Notes under the pieces: generated by a model | Databases searched by the model: none | What the model saw: the letters and a program-made list of their open reading frames with translations, nothing else | Told to the model about the DNA's origin: nothing | Part shown: positions 14,991-22,715 of the stretch, in pieces | Layout of the letters: every line of letters begins with the position of its first letter | How positions within the stretch are numbered: position 1 is the first letter of the stretch | DNA from: an uncultured Prevotellaceae bacterium | Lineage (GTDB): Bacteria; Bacteroidota; Bacteroidia; Bacteroidales; Bacteroidaceae | Assembly (NCBI GenBank): GCA_902761905.1 | Contig: CACWMK010000007.1 | Coordinates: 1-64,000 of the forward strand | Direction of reading: 5' to 3' | Length of the DNA: 64,000 nucleotides | Position numbers and translations under genes: made by a program

Positions 14991-15956
14991 ATGAATGGAA
15001 TAGACAGACTTTTTCGAGCCAGGGTCTCTGAATGGCTCTCAAAGACAAAGCATACCGAGGCCGAACTGGTCGAGGGTGCTACCATGGTTCTGCAGTGCAA
15101 CCGCAACCAGGCGCTCTACAACACGATTATGCGCCGCCCTTCTCGCTACGAGGATAAGATTGCCTACGAGCTTCGTAAGCATCTCCGCTATCTGAAGGAT
15201 GATTTGACTCTCGATGATGTCAAGTCGATTGAGAACAGGATCCTCCCTGTCATCGGCAAGGCCATCGCTGAAACTGAGGAAACCACTGATAAGGCTGCAG
15301 CAGCCCTTGGTGAGATTCCTGCAAACAGTTTCCTGCCTGCTCCTGCACTTGCTCCTGAGGAGCCCTTCAGTCAGACTGATACCATCGTCGCACGCGGCAA
15401 GCGTACCGACCATGACTCTCTGCCTGAGGTCATCCGTGCCATCTGGGATAAGAACGCAGAGCGCTATAAGAAGATCAAGCAGGCCCACGAGACCTGTAAG
15501 ACTCTTACCGCTGCCTGCGATCGCTACGAATACACTTCTGCCATCGCAGAGCTGTGGGCCGACTATAAAAAGGATTTCGACACCTACGACCACTACGTGC
15601 TCGTTCCTGTCAACGACGAAGCCGGCACTCAGACATCTCCAGCTGATCAGCTGCAGCTGTCTGCAGAGGATATCAAGGCCATTAACGCCGCACGTCCTTA
15701 TATCTCCAACAACCTGCCTAAGTTGCTTGACCTGGTAAAACTCGCTAAGGAAGAGGGATTCACCAAGGAGCAGCAGGATAAGCTGGAGAGCTGGCGTGAG
15801 AAGATCCAGCAGCGCGTCGATGTCCTGGTTCGTTGTAAGCAGGTCATCAAAGATGAGCTGAGAACAAAGCTCATAGAGGCTGACATAACTCTCGAGATTG
15901 CTGATTCGGATGAGCAGGGGCCGGAACATAGCGACGATCCTTCAGCCGCTCAATAA
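14991..15956 (+). CDS. Hypothetical phage structural or connector protein (321 aa)
   Basis: A 321-residue, mostly helical, charged protein. The N-terminal 90 residues are compact (MNGIDRLFRARVSEWLSKTK), a Pro/Ala linker follows at about 110-130, and a long helical C-terminal half (about 220-310) precedes an acidic tail. The next gene begins inside its 3' end (47-base overlap), so the two are coupled. No family recognised; position suggests head completion. Confidence 0.55.
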   Translation: MNGIDRLFRARVSEWLSKTKHTEAELVEGATMVLQCNRNQALYNTIMRRPSRYEDKIAYELRKHLRYLKDDLTLDDVKSIENRILPVIGKAIAETEETTDKAAAALGEIPANSFLPAPALAPEEPFSQTDTIVARGKRTDHDSLPEVIRAIWDKNAERYKKIKQAHETCKTLTAACDRYEYTSAIAELWADYKKDFDTYDHYVLVPVNDEAGTQTSPADQLQLSAEDIKAINAARPYISNNLPKLLDLVKLAKEEGFTKEQQDKLESWREKIQQRVDVLVRCKQVIKDELRTKLIEADITLEIADSDEQGPEHSDDPSAAQ

Positions 15957-16485
15957 ATGTGCTACCCAGACCTATCTCGGTACTGGGCTTCATACGCTCG
16001 GTTTGTTGAACTGGATTCTTCAGCAGACCGGGCGTGCTGATGTGTACGTCAGCACCTTCAGTACCTCTGAAGCGTTCCTGAATGGCTTCTACAACCTCCG
16101 TAAAAAGCATCTCGTTGGTCATAGTGTTCTGCTGGCAGACCTGAAGGCCTCGCGAAAGACGCTGCACCTCTATCGTCAGATGCAGTGCTGTTTCGACTCG
16201 GTGTATCTGGGCATGAATCACTCTAAGATAGTGCTCGTGCAGAATGACAAACACCTGGTGTCTGTCATCTCCAGTCAGAACCAGACATACGGCGACCGTG
16301 CCGAATGTACCATGGTCACCACTGACCAGATGGCGTTTTATAACCTCTACAGCGGATTACGCGATATCGTGGATAATAACTCAATTCAACTCAATGGATT
16401 ATTCAACAGAATTACTGAAAGAGATAACTGCCTGCGCGAAGACACTAATGACCCCGTCGCAGGTGTCCTTCCGTTTGGATATTGA
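15910..16485 (+). CDS. Phospholipase D-like fold protein, degenerate active site
   Basis: A 191-residue protein. GRADVYVSTFSTS resembles the first strand region of PLD-type nucleases. GMNHSKIVLVQND resembles their HxK motif, but the Asp expected four residues after the Lys is shifted (Gln-Asn-Asp). SSQNQTYGDRAECTM resembles the following GSxN segment. Only one HKD-like motif is visible, as in small Nuc-type enzymes that dimerise. It may be an altered nuclease or a structural derivative. It sits between connector and terminase genes; ATG 15910 is preferred over TTG 15898. Confidence 0.5.
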   Translation: MSRGRNIATILQPLNKCATQTYLGTGLHTLGLLNWILQQTGRADVYVSTFSTSEAFLNGFYNLRKKHLVGHSVLLADLKASRKTLHLYRQMQCCFDSVYLGMNHSKIVLVQNDKHLVSVISSQNQTYGDRAECTMVTTDQMAFYNLYSGLRDIVDNNSIQLNGLFNRITERDNCLREDTNDPVAGVLPFGY

Positions 16486-16675
16486 CGAAGTGCAGCTGCT
16501 CGATGATATCAACACTATCGGTAATCCAGCACGCAGTGCTTATTATAAAGGGCTCGAGGAAACCGATTGCGAGGTACGCACTCAGTTGCTCGACCTGATG
16601 CGTGTAGGCAGCCCGTCGGCCATTGCCGACTGTCAGCAGCGCATCGAACGATGCCTTAGTGAAATCACAATTTAA
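16394..16675 (+). CDS. Hypothetical helical protein (93 aa) before the terminase
   Basis: The ATG at 16394 lies inside the 3' end of the preceding gene, and the product is helical and acidic (MDYSTELLKEITACAKTLMT; VRTQLLDLMRVGSPSAIADC). The longer frame to 16244 is not preferred because it would encode an unlikely basic N-terminus overlapping the PLD-like gene. Probably a small connector or terminase accessory protein. Confidence 0.5.
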   Translation: MDYSTELLKEITACAKTLMTPSQVSFRLDIDEVQLLDDINTIGNPARSAYYKGLEETDCEVRTQLLDLMRVGSPSAIADCQQRIERCLSEITI

Positions 16676-16709
16676 TTGTCTATTATCAATTTTCAATTCT
16701 CAATTATCA
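16676..16709. repeat. TCAATT-type repeat leader before the small terminase gene
   Basis: The 34-base gap is made almost entirely of the units TCAATTTTCAATTCTCAATT. Similar AT-rich units occur before fabG (49843-49878) and the RluD-like gene (50616-50650). Confidence 0.6.
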
Positions 16710-17321
16710 ATGCCTCTGCCTGTCAACATCGATGAATATGTGAGCTACATCGTCATGAATGATGAAGAGCTTCGCGATCAGCACGTCAGCCCTGCTGTCA
16801 TTCAGCGGCTGCATCGTCTGCGTGGACTGTACGCCTACTGGCTCCAGTTCCCGGATAAGTTCGAGCGTGATATCCTGCAGCAGGATATATCACTCTTCGG
16901 CGTGGGCCGTGCACAGGCTTACGATGACGTGCGCCTGGTGCAGATCCTGCTGGGCAATATGCAGCAGGCCACACGCAATTTCATGCGGTGGAAGATTAAC
17001 CAGGATCTCGAGGCAGATCTTCGGACAGCCAGACGTCAGGGCGATTACCGCTCTGTCGCCTCGCTGGAAAAGGTGCGAGTGATGAACAACCGCACCGATA
17101 AGGAGGATGAGCCGGAAACGAATTACGATCGTATCCCGCTCTTCGGTGTTGTCTTCACCAGCAATCCTTCTGCGCTTAATATCCCTGGTTACGACAACGA
17201 AGCCTCACTGCGTAAGGATATCATTGCTATGAACAAGCGCTATAGCCGTGAGATTGAGAATGAGAAGGAATTTACCGATTACGAAGAGGTAGAAGAGGAT
17301 GGAGCAGGAACCGATATTTAA
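16710..17321 (+). CDS. Probable terminase small subunit
   Basis: A 203-residue protein directly before and overlapping (23 bases) the large terminase gene. The N-terminal third is helical (MPLPVNIDEYVSYIVMNDEE); the centre is a Gln/Arg-rich helix (RLVQILLGNMQQATRNFMRW), as in oligomeric DNA-recognition subunits; the end is acidic. No HTH is obvious, so the call rests mainly on position. Confidence 0.55.
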   Translation: MPLPVNIDEYVSYIVMNDEELRDQHVSPAVIQRLHRLRGLYAYWLQFPDKFERDILQQDISLFGVGRAQAYDDVRLVQILLGNMQQATRNFMRWKINQDLEADLRTARRQGDYRSVASLEKVRVMNNRTDKEDEPETNYDRIPLFGVVFTSNPSALNIPGYDNEASLRKDIIAMNKRYSREIENEKEFTDYEEVEEDGAGTDI

Positions 17322-18927
17322 GCAGTACCTCAACGACGGCCAGGCATATATGCTGATGATGATGCCGCGCGACCTCGTAGCCGAGTGTGGACGTGGTTTC
17401 GGTAAGGGTCTTGTACAGGCAGGCCGTGGCCTTACTGCAGCACAGCAAATGGAAGGATCCTGCGGTGCTGCTGTCTGTCCGTCCGTCAAGCGCGGTCTGA
17501 CTAACATTGTTCCATCATGGATGGTACACTGGGAAAACTGGGGTCTGCGCCGCGACCGCCATTATACCGTTGGTAAGAAACCATGGAAGGCCCTCGGCTG
17601 GAAGAAACCCATCTTCGAGCCTGCCAACTGGGAGAATACCATTGCATTCTATAATGGCTCCATCATCAATCTGGTCAGTCAGGACCGCAGCGGTACCAGT
17701 AACTCACTGTCTCTCGACTACGTGATTCTGGATGAAGCAAAACTTCTCGACTTCGAGCAGCTCAAGGATGAGACCTTTCAGGCAAACCGTGGTAATCAGA
17801 TGTACTTCGGCAAGTGCTACATGCACCATGGCATGACCATCACATCTGATACGGCCATGACCAAGAAAGGATCCTGGTACTTCCGATATGAGGAACAGAT
17901 GGATCCGGCACTCGTGCGGGTCATCGAGGGGCTGGTGAATCATATATGGGTGCTCAAACAGAAGATGAGAAAGCATCCTGATCGTGCACTTTACTACGAG
18001 CAGAAGATCCGTAAAGAGGAAGAACAGCTTAATTTCTTCCGCTCCAAGTGCCTGCTCTACTGTAAGTACTCCAGCATCACGAACCTCGCCGTGTTAGGTC
18101 CTGAGTTCGTCAAGCGCATGAAGCGTGAGTTGCCTCTGCTTACCTTCATGACATCCATCATGTGTATACGTGTGATGATATCGCTCGATGGCTTCTATGG
18201 TGGCTTGCGCGAGTCGGTCAACCTCTACACGGCTCCGAATAACAGCGTGCTGCAGCTGGAGGCTCTTAATGCCGAGGGCGGTATCCCCAATGACTGTCGT
18301 ACCGACGGCGATCTCGAACCTGATAAACCTATTATCATTGCCTTCGATGCCAATGCTCTTATCAACTGGCTGGTGTGTGGTCAGGTGGGCGATGACGGTA
18401 AGTTGAGGGTGCTGAAGAGTTTCTTCGTGAAGTATGATCGCAAACTCGAGGAACTGTGTGAGGACTTCCTCGCTTATTACCAATATCATCGTAGTCATCG
18501 GGTCATCTTCTATTATGACTCCACGTTCCTTGGTCAGGAATATGCCTCGTCAAAGGGTCAGAGCTTTGCCAATATCATCAAGAGTATGTTCCGCCGTCAT
18601 CGATGGGCCGTGCGTGAAAAATATATCGGCAAACCTTGGGACCATATCAGGAAATGCGAACTCATCAACCGTATGTTCCAGGGCCGTGCACGTCATCAGG
18701 TGCTCATCAATCGTGACAACAATCCTGACCTGCTTATCTCCATACAGTCTGCAGGCGTCAGGAACGGCAAGAAGGATAAGTCGGGTGAGAAGTTGGCTGA
18801 GACCGAGGAAGACCGTTTGGAGGCTCGCACTGACGGCTCCGATGCTTTCGACACACTCTGCATAGGCGTTGAGCGTTATCCGGTAGCCTGGGGGCGTGGA
18901 GGTCAGGCTAACGAATATCCTGAGTAG
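17299..18927 (+). CDS. terL: Terminase large subunit (DNA-packaging ATPase and nuclease)
   Basis: A 542-residue protein. The ATPase domain carries a Walker A variant GRGFGKG at residues 31-37 and Walker B VILDE at 142-146. The RNase H-like nuclease domain supplies three acidic positions: Asp350 (AFDANAL), Asp407 (YYDSTF) and Asp515/Asp518 (GSDAFDTL). It would cut concatemeric phage DNA and pump it into the procapsid through the portal. The gene is complete and of normal length. It lies behind the capsid gene and some 8 kb before the portal gene, an unusual split of the packaging module. Confidence 0.85.
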   Translation: MEQEPIFKQYLNDGQAYMLMMMPRDLVAECGRGFGKGLVQAGRGLTAAQQMEGSCGAAVCPSVKRGLTNIVPSWMVHWENWGLRRDRHYTVGKKPWKALGWKKPIFEPANWENTIAFYNGSIINLVSQDRSGTSNSLSLDYVILDEAKLLDFEQLKDETFQANRGNQMYFGKCYMHHGMTITSDTAMTKKGSWYFRYEEQMDPALVRVIEGLVNHIWVLKQKMRKHPDRALYYEQKIRKEEEQLNFFRSKCLLYCKYSSITNLAVLGPEFVKRMKRELPLLTFMTSIMCIRVMISLDGFYGGLRESVNLYTAPNNSVLQLEALNAEGGIPNDCRTDGDLEPDKPIIIAFDANALINWLVCGQVGDDGKLRVLKSFFVKYDRKLEELCEDFLAYYQYHRSHRVIFYYDSTFLGQEYASSKGQSFANIIKSMFRRHRWAVREKYIGKPWDHIRKCELINRMFQGRARHQVLINRDNNPDLLISIQSAGVRNGKKDKSGEKLAETEEDRLEARTDGSDAFDTLCIGVERYPVAWGRGGQANEYPE

Positions 18928-19529
18928 GCATTCCTCACCTTGTTGTATATATGCGGTAGGGGCATGGCCACCCTGTCATTGTTCCCTGATCGTACTTCTG
19001 GCCGCACCGCTGATGGATTCTGTTCCACCATCTTTATTTGTCGGTCGTTTGCCTTTCATTTGCTTTCTGTCACCCTCCAGGTGATGTCTTGGGCTGCCGT
19101 GGCTTCTCTGCCTTGGTGGCCTTTCTGTTTTGTCGGCCTCTCGTATCCTTAGGCCTGTCTTCTGTTGACACATATCCTATTGGTTGCCTTGATGTGTATC
19201 TCCAGATAGTTGTTGCGACGGCTGATCGGATGTCTGATCGCTGTCACGTTATTTTTTCCTGAGAACTCTCCAGCTTCCCTGTGGGCTTTGATTTTTCCTT
19301 TGCAAAGGTAGGGGAAGCACGTGCCCTGCAAGTACCATAAATTATTTCTGCAGAAAATAATCAGCAGCCTTCCATCATTTTCGTGAAGTCACGGAAATGA
19401 GGTATTCCGATGATTTTCCTTGAAATTCCTTGCATCCAGGCACTACCACTTCCTACCTGATTGAAGCAACGTAAAAATTACAAAAGCTCCCAGAGCTTAT
19501 AAGTTTAATCTTTAAAAAAAATAACAATT
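18928..19529. other. Gene-poor stretch behind terL
   Basis: No convincing coding frame is seen on either strand. The first 350 bases are pyrimidine-rich on the plus strand. At 19303-19310 the minus strand reads TACCTTTG, a good -7 box with a weak CTTG 18 bases upstream. A perfect 12-bp palindrome TTTCTGCAGAAA lies at 19345-19356, and AAGCTC/GAGCTT forms a small hairpin near 19483-19498. A leftward short RNA is possible. Confidence 0.45.
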
Positions 19530-19754
19530 ATGACAGCTTCAGTTCAGACATCATTCTTCAGCCGCTCTCGCTTGTTCAACAAGAGATACTATTCAGGCAA
19601 CCTCTACACAGTGTACGTCAACACAGAAGATGGCGAAAGCCATGAATACGAAGTCGAGGCCGACTCTTTCGCAGAGGCCACCCGTCAGGCAGAGGAAATG
19701 GCTTACAGCCTCTATATAGACATCACCTACATCGAGGTATACCAGTTCGCTTAA
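19530..19754 (+). CDS. Hypothetical small phage protein (74 aa)
   Basis: A 74-residue protein. The first 20 residues are basic and polar (MTASVQTSFFSRSRLFNKRY); the remainder is an acidic beta-alpha unit (EVEADSFAEATRQAEEMAYS), similar to the small modulator domains found in phage accessory regions. Its stop TAA is followed directly by the next ATG. Confidence 0.5.
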   Translation: MTASVQTSFFSRSRLFNKRYYSGNLYTVYVNTEDGESHEYEVEADSFAEATRQAEEMAYSLYIDITYIEVYQFA

Positions 19755-20024
19755 ATGTCAAACCAAATAAAATATGTGATTATGGAACAGATTCAGTTAA
19801 TCAGCGTCAGGACCGAGAAGTCCAATCGTTCAGAGAACAATGTATGGGTTGTCAGCACACCCGAATTCGAAGACAAGTTCTGCCGTAATGCCCTCAAGGC
19901 TCTCCGTTACGCCTTCTTCCTCAAGCGTGGTACCGGCCGCCGTATCACCGACGAAGCCTTCCAGTCTCTCATCGAGGCCGTCAAAGCCCGCAAGTCACAA
20001 ACTCAGGAGTCGGCCAACAGCTGA
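19755..20024 (+). CDS. Hypothetical small phage protein (89 aa)
   Basis: The ATG abuts the preceding stop; a second ATG at 19782 (MEQIQLISVRTEKSNR) is also plausible and may be the true start. The C-terminal half is a basic helix pair (CRNALKALRYAFFLKRGTGR). No family recognised. It forms a three-gene unit with its neighbour and the phosphoribosyltransferase behind it. Confidence 0.5.
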   Translation: MSNQIKYVIMEQIQLISVRTEKSNRSENNVWVVSTPEFEDKFCRNALKALRYAFFLKRGTGRRITDEAFQSLIEAVKARKSQTQESANS

Positions 20025-20047
20025 CTCCTCTTTAATCCTCATGCCTT

Positions 20048-20572
20048 ATGTTGTGCTACGCGTTATTCCCGTATGTGCCTAAGAGGTTCCTCTGTGTGGC
20101 ATCGTTCGAAGAGATAGTTCTTCACTACATGATCCTTGGATTCAAGGATGGTCGCAATGTCCATACCCGATGGGCTGCCCGACAGTTCGCAATGGCACTC
20201 TCAGGCATCGACCTGCACGATGTGGCTATTGTCTGCATCCCTGCCAGCACAGGCTGGTCACACGTCCGTCGTTGGCGTCGGTTCTCCCAGATGCTCTGCA
20301 GCCTCACAGGGGCCATAGATGGCTTCGACCGCGTACACGTCAGTGGAAGCCGGAAGCGGGCTCATATCACAGGTGAGAATGAGCTGGCCACCAACATCAA
20401 GCGATATGTGCATATCGATCCTTCATGGTTCCGTGGCCGCAAGGTTCTGGTCATCGATGATATCTGCACCACTGGCCGCTCCTCTCAGGCTTTCATCGGA
20501 GCGATGGAAGCAGCTGGTGCAACAGTCACCATGGCGATGTTCCTCGCCAAGACGAAGAGGTACAGGGTCTGA
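20048..20572 (+). CDS. Phosphoribosyltransferase-type (ComF-like) protein of the phage
   Basis: A 174-residue protein with the type I PRTase loop VLVIDDICTTGRS: Asp137/Asp138 and the Thr-Thr-Gly bind the PRPP ribose phosphate. The upstream segment (VAIVCIPASTGWS) fits the first strand-loop of the fold. The N-terminus has cysteines (MLCYALFPYVPKRFLC) without the full zinc finger of host ComF. Type I PRTases salvage purine or pyrimidine bases or act as regulators. In a phage, it may serve nucleotide salvage or host takeover; the substrate cannot be read from the sequence. It is the last gene of its unit. Confidence 0.7.
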   Translation: MLCYALFPYVPKRFLCVASFEEIVLHYMILGFKDGRNVHTRWAARQFAMALSGIDLHDVAIVCIPASTGWSHVRRWRRFSQMLCSLTGAIDGFDRVHVSGSRKRAHITGENELATNIKRYVHIDPSWFRGRKVLVIDDICTTGRSSQAFIGAMEAAGATVTMAMFLAKTKRYRV

Positions 20573-20575
20573 AAA

Positions 20576-20592
20576 GGTCCGTATTTCGGACC
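20576..20592 (+). terminator. Hairpin directly behind the phosphoribosyltransferase gene
   Basis: A perfect 6-bp stem GGTCCG/CGGACC starts four bases after the stop codon. The following run is weak (TTGT), so termination may be partial. Confidence 0.45.
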
Positions 20593-20605
20593 TTGTATAA
20601 TAGGT

Positions 20606-20676
20606 ATTGCGCCTATCGTACCCCGCCCACCCTGGGCCGTGCGCTTTGCTTATGCCCGGTGAACGATAGGCGCAAT
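20606..20676. other. Long perfect inverted repeat, possible structured RNA or protein-binding cruciform
   Basis: ATTGCGCCTATCGT (20606-20619) pairs perfectly with ACGATAGGCGCAAT (20663-20676). The interior adds CACC/GGTG (20628-20631, 20658-20661) and GGGC/GCCC (20634-20637, 20654-20657), giving a rod of about 22 pairs with a bulge and a 16-base loop. No T-run follows. Unlike a terminator, it is long and closed by further GC pairs. Confidence 0.6.
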
Positions 20677-21097
20677 GGGGCAAAGCCCCCGTTGTCTAAT
20701 GGCCCACCCTCATTCCCCTGCGCACCTGAACGTTCATAATTCGACACTGTCAGATGAACAGACAGAGTCATTCACGTCCATCATACAGCACGCGCACCAT
20801 GTCACCACGCCCCTGCTGCCTGAACCCGTTCCGCTCCGTTGCGCATTAGCCGATGAGAGAGCCTTATCGGCTGATATGTGGTGGTTCGCATCGAAGAGAG
20901 TATGACTGTCATCACGCAGGCTTAGACAACATTCATACACACATCGATGACGTGCCTCTGGCACCACCGCCACGTATCAGCCAGGCACACTCCTCGGCTG
21001 ATGCTCCACTATGCTCCACGGATTCTGACTGCAGTTTCGGATGACATCGTGCCACGCTGTATGTACGTATAAATACGTGAAGGTGCTTGCCTATCCC

Positions 21098-21119
21098 AGC
21101 CACAAAAATGTGGCTTTTT
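21098..21119 (+). terminator. Terminator hairpin closing the accessory stretch
   Basis: AGCCACA pairs with TGTGGCT around AAAA, followed by a short T-run (TTTTC). Confidence 0.65.
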
Positions 21120-21170
21120 CCTTCCGAAATGTTAAATCTTCAGCAAAAACTAAAAATAATCATTTGATTA

Positions 21171-21202
21171 TTTGGCGGTTTCAATTATTATTCGTATCTT
21201 TG
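21171..21202 (+). promoter_or_regulatory. Promoter of the 21247 operon
   Basis: TTTG (21171-21174), 20 bases, TATCTTTG (21195-21202): an exact host-type promoter inside the phage. Confidence 0.78.
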
Positions 21203-21246
21203 CATTGTCAATTAGAAATAAGTCGAACATTCAAAATTCAAAGCAA

Positions 21247-21402
21247 ATGGCAACAAACGAAGAGTGGTGGGAGTACTTCAAGAACCTTCAGGAACAGCTC
21301 AAGAAGATTCAAGATTCAAATCTCCCAAGCGATGTAAAAGAAGAGCTGACAGACAAAATCTTGGAAAAGATTAGCATCGTAAAAAAGTATTTCTTAGAGT
21401 AA
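21247..21402 (+). CDS. Hypothetical 51-residue helical protein
   Basis: A small, charged, helical protein starting MATNEEWWEYFKNLQEQLKK. It has its own perfect promoter and is followed by a hairpin, so it is likely expressed, perhaps also in the lysogen. The start at 21247 is preferred over in-frame ATG 21172 because 21172 lies before the predicted transcription start. Confidence 0.55.
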   Translation: MATNEEWWEYFKNLQEQLKKIQDSNLPSDVKEELTDKILEKISIVKKYFLE

Positions 21403-21409
21403 TTAACAA

Positions 21410-21427
21410 GAGCCCCTTCGGGGGCTC
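21410..21427 (+). terminator. UUCG-capped hairpin between two accessory genes
   Basis: GAGCCCC-TTCG-GGGGCTC, a perfect 7-bp stem with a very stable tetraloop. No T-run follows; the next ATG is 15 bases away. It may be a partial terminator or an mRNA-stabilising structure. Confidence 0.55.
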
Positions 21428-21442
21428 ACAAATCAAATCGAT

Positions 21443-21796
21443 ATGGAAACTACAGTACAACATGAGAGTGCAGTTCGCCTCCAGACAAAGCACGAATTAG
21501 AAGAGATGAATGCCCAGCTTATAGCAGAGACTGAGGCACTGCTTGCTAAGGGCGATCGTATGATGGCTGAAGATATTAATGATATCAAGGAGAAACTTGG
21601 CAATATCCCTGAGATTATTAACCTTAGCGCTGTGGCTAGACAATGTTTCGGTAAGTCGCGTACATGGCTTTACCAGCGTTTAAATGGTAACATCGTAAAC
21701 GGCAAACCTGCCTACTTTACACGTGCAGAGCGCAAGCAGCTCCTTGACTTCTTGCATGGCTTAGGAAATAACCTCTTGGCCGTCGAGCTCGTTTGA
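21443..21796 (+). CDS. DUF5053 protein
   Basis: A 117-residue protein matching the DUF5053 pattern of Bacteroidales: helical N-terminus (QTKHELEEMNAQLIAETEAL), then an HTH-like region AVARQCFGKSRTWLYQRLNG followed by NIVNGKPAYFT and a closing helix. The SRTWLYQRLNG segment could bind DNA. It is common in Bacteroidales mobile elements; its function is unknown. It is read from the host-type promoter at 21171. Confidence 0.75.
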   Translation: METTVQHESAVRLQTKHELEEMNAQLIAETEALLAKGDRMMAEDINDIKEKLGNIPEIINLSAVARQCFGKSRTWLYQRLNGNIVNGKPAYFTRAERKQLLDFLHGLGNNLLAVELV

Positions 21797-21837
21797 TGCA
21801 AGACTGTTTCTAATTGACAATCGAAACACAAGAGTGT

Positions 21838-21867
21838 GCCCCGACCTCGAATAGGCCGGGGCTTTTC
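21838..21867 (+). terminator. Terminator behind the DUF5053 gene
   Basis: GCCCCGACC pairs with GGCCGGGGC (one mismatch) around a loop, followed by TTTTC. Confidence 0.75.
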
Positions 21868-22281
21868 ATGTCGTATGGCACGCCATGACCGCGGATATGG
21901 CTCGGGTTGACGTAGGCGATGGCGACACAAGGCGTTTGTTTACACAAGTAAAAAGTCCTTACATATTCCGCTTAAAAAAAAGAGGCAATTGCCTCGGGAG
22001 CGTAGGGCGGTGCGGGCTGTGCTTTCAGCAGTGGGGCGCTTTTTTCGCGCCCCACACCCCTGAAACGCCGATAAATAGGGACTTTTATCGTCGATGAGTG
22101 TGGAATTTTTGCAAAAATCGACCCAAATTGCCGCCTCTCGATGCAGCAATTCGGGGCCCAAAGCGGAAAAATGTGGTCAATTGCCGTCCTACGGATGCCG
22201 ATTGCCACACGTTTTGATTAAAAAATAAAAAAGTCGGCTGCAGGTGCATTCTTCTCAGAAAAAATGCTTACCTTTGCCGAC

Positions 22282-22372
22282 GTGATTAAATTCTGCAAAC
22301 ATTAGTCACACCAATTTTTGGAAACACTAACATCCCTCGCTTGTGAAAGCCAGGGATGTTTCGTTTCTTTTG
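22282..22372 (+). ncRNA. Candidate small RNA (promoter-like box to terminator, no gene)
   Basis: TACCTTTG (22269-22276) is a consensus -7 box. About 55 bases downstream stands a terminator, AACATCCCT/AGGGATGTT (22329-22360), followed by TCGTTTCTTTT. No reading frame lies between them, so a transcript of about 85-90 bases is expected. The -33 region is weak. Confidence 0.35.
22329..22370 (+). terminator. Terminator of the candidate small RNA
   Basis: A perfect 9-bp stem AACATCCCT/AGGGATGTT with a 14-base loop and T-rich trailer. Confidence 0.65.
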
Positions 22373-22400
22373 TGTTTTTTGTATTTATTCTGCGCTAAAA

Positions 22401-22432
22401 TTTGCATTTTTCAATTTTATTGTTTACTTTTG
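22401..22432 (+). promoter_or_regulatory. Promoter of the 22454 gene
   Basis: TTTG (22401-22404), 20 bases, TACTTTTG (22425-22432), then ATG at 22454. Confidence 0.77.
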
Positions 22433-22453
22433 CTCCTAATATAGTTACAACTT

Positions 22454-22660
22454 ATGTGTAAGGTAGATAAGAAAACGATAACTCGCGTAAACAATAATAT
22501 GATAAGCCGCGTGAAGTTGGGTACCATCCATTTTCAAAAATCAATGGATGGTCACTTGGTTGTTCCAATCCATGCGCTTGGATCCTACCCGTACAGAATT
22601 TCTATCGACAGAGTGAATGAAATCTACGGTCAGGTTCGCCGTAGTGTGATTGGTAAATGA
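22454..22660 (+). CDS. Hypothetical 68-residue basic protein
   Basis: A basic, small protein starting MCKVDKKTITRVNNNMISRV and ending in a basic helix (VNEIYGQVRRSVIGK). It has an exact host-type promoter 22 bases upstream, so it is probably expressed on its own. No known family; DNA or RNA binding is possible from the charge. Confidence 0.5.
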   Translation: MCKVDKKTITRVNNNMISRVKLGTIHFQKSMDGHLVVPIHALGSYPYRISIDRVNEIYGQVRRSVIGK

Positions 22661-22715
22661 TATTTGTAATAAAGAAAACCTAAAGGCAAAACAATTATGG
22701 CAAACAAGAGAATCA

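Larger units (their letters stand above)
20573..21246. other. Non-coding accessory stretch with several inverted repeats
   Basis: No convincing gene is seen. It contains the hairpin at 20576, the long structured repeat at 20606-20676, a GGGGC/GCCCC stem at about 20677-20689, AGCCGAT/ATCGGCT at 20848-20872, and a perfect 14-bp ACGTATAAATACGT palindrome at 21065-21078. A terminator lies at 21098, and the promoter of the next gene at 21171. Base composition is richer in C than the neighbouring genes. Confidence 0.5.
21868..22453. other. Gene-free stretch with palindromes
   Basis: No convincing coding frame is seen. A perfect palindrome GAGGCAATTGCCTC lies at 21982-21995. A 9-bp stem GTGGGGCGC/GCGCCCCAC is at 22031-22055. 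CGATAAA/TTTATCG forms a hairpin near 22069-22090. The candidate small RNA at 22282 and the promoter at 22401 close the stretch. Confidence 0.5.

Noticed and set aside
18976..19173. Leftward 65-codon gene behind the minus-strand -7 box
   Set aside because: Arg/Gly/Lys-rich content looks like antisense to a pyrimidine-rich stretch; its start is over 120 bases from the box and no family fits.
20576..20592. Factor-independent terminator with full efficiency
   Set aside because: The hairpin is perfect but lacks a T-run, so only partial termination is supported.
20734..20973. Minus-strand frame of 79 codons in the accessory non-coding stretch
   Set aside because: Cys/Ser-rich composition, no promoter-like box and several inverted repeats across it make coding unlikely.
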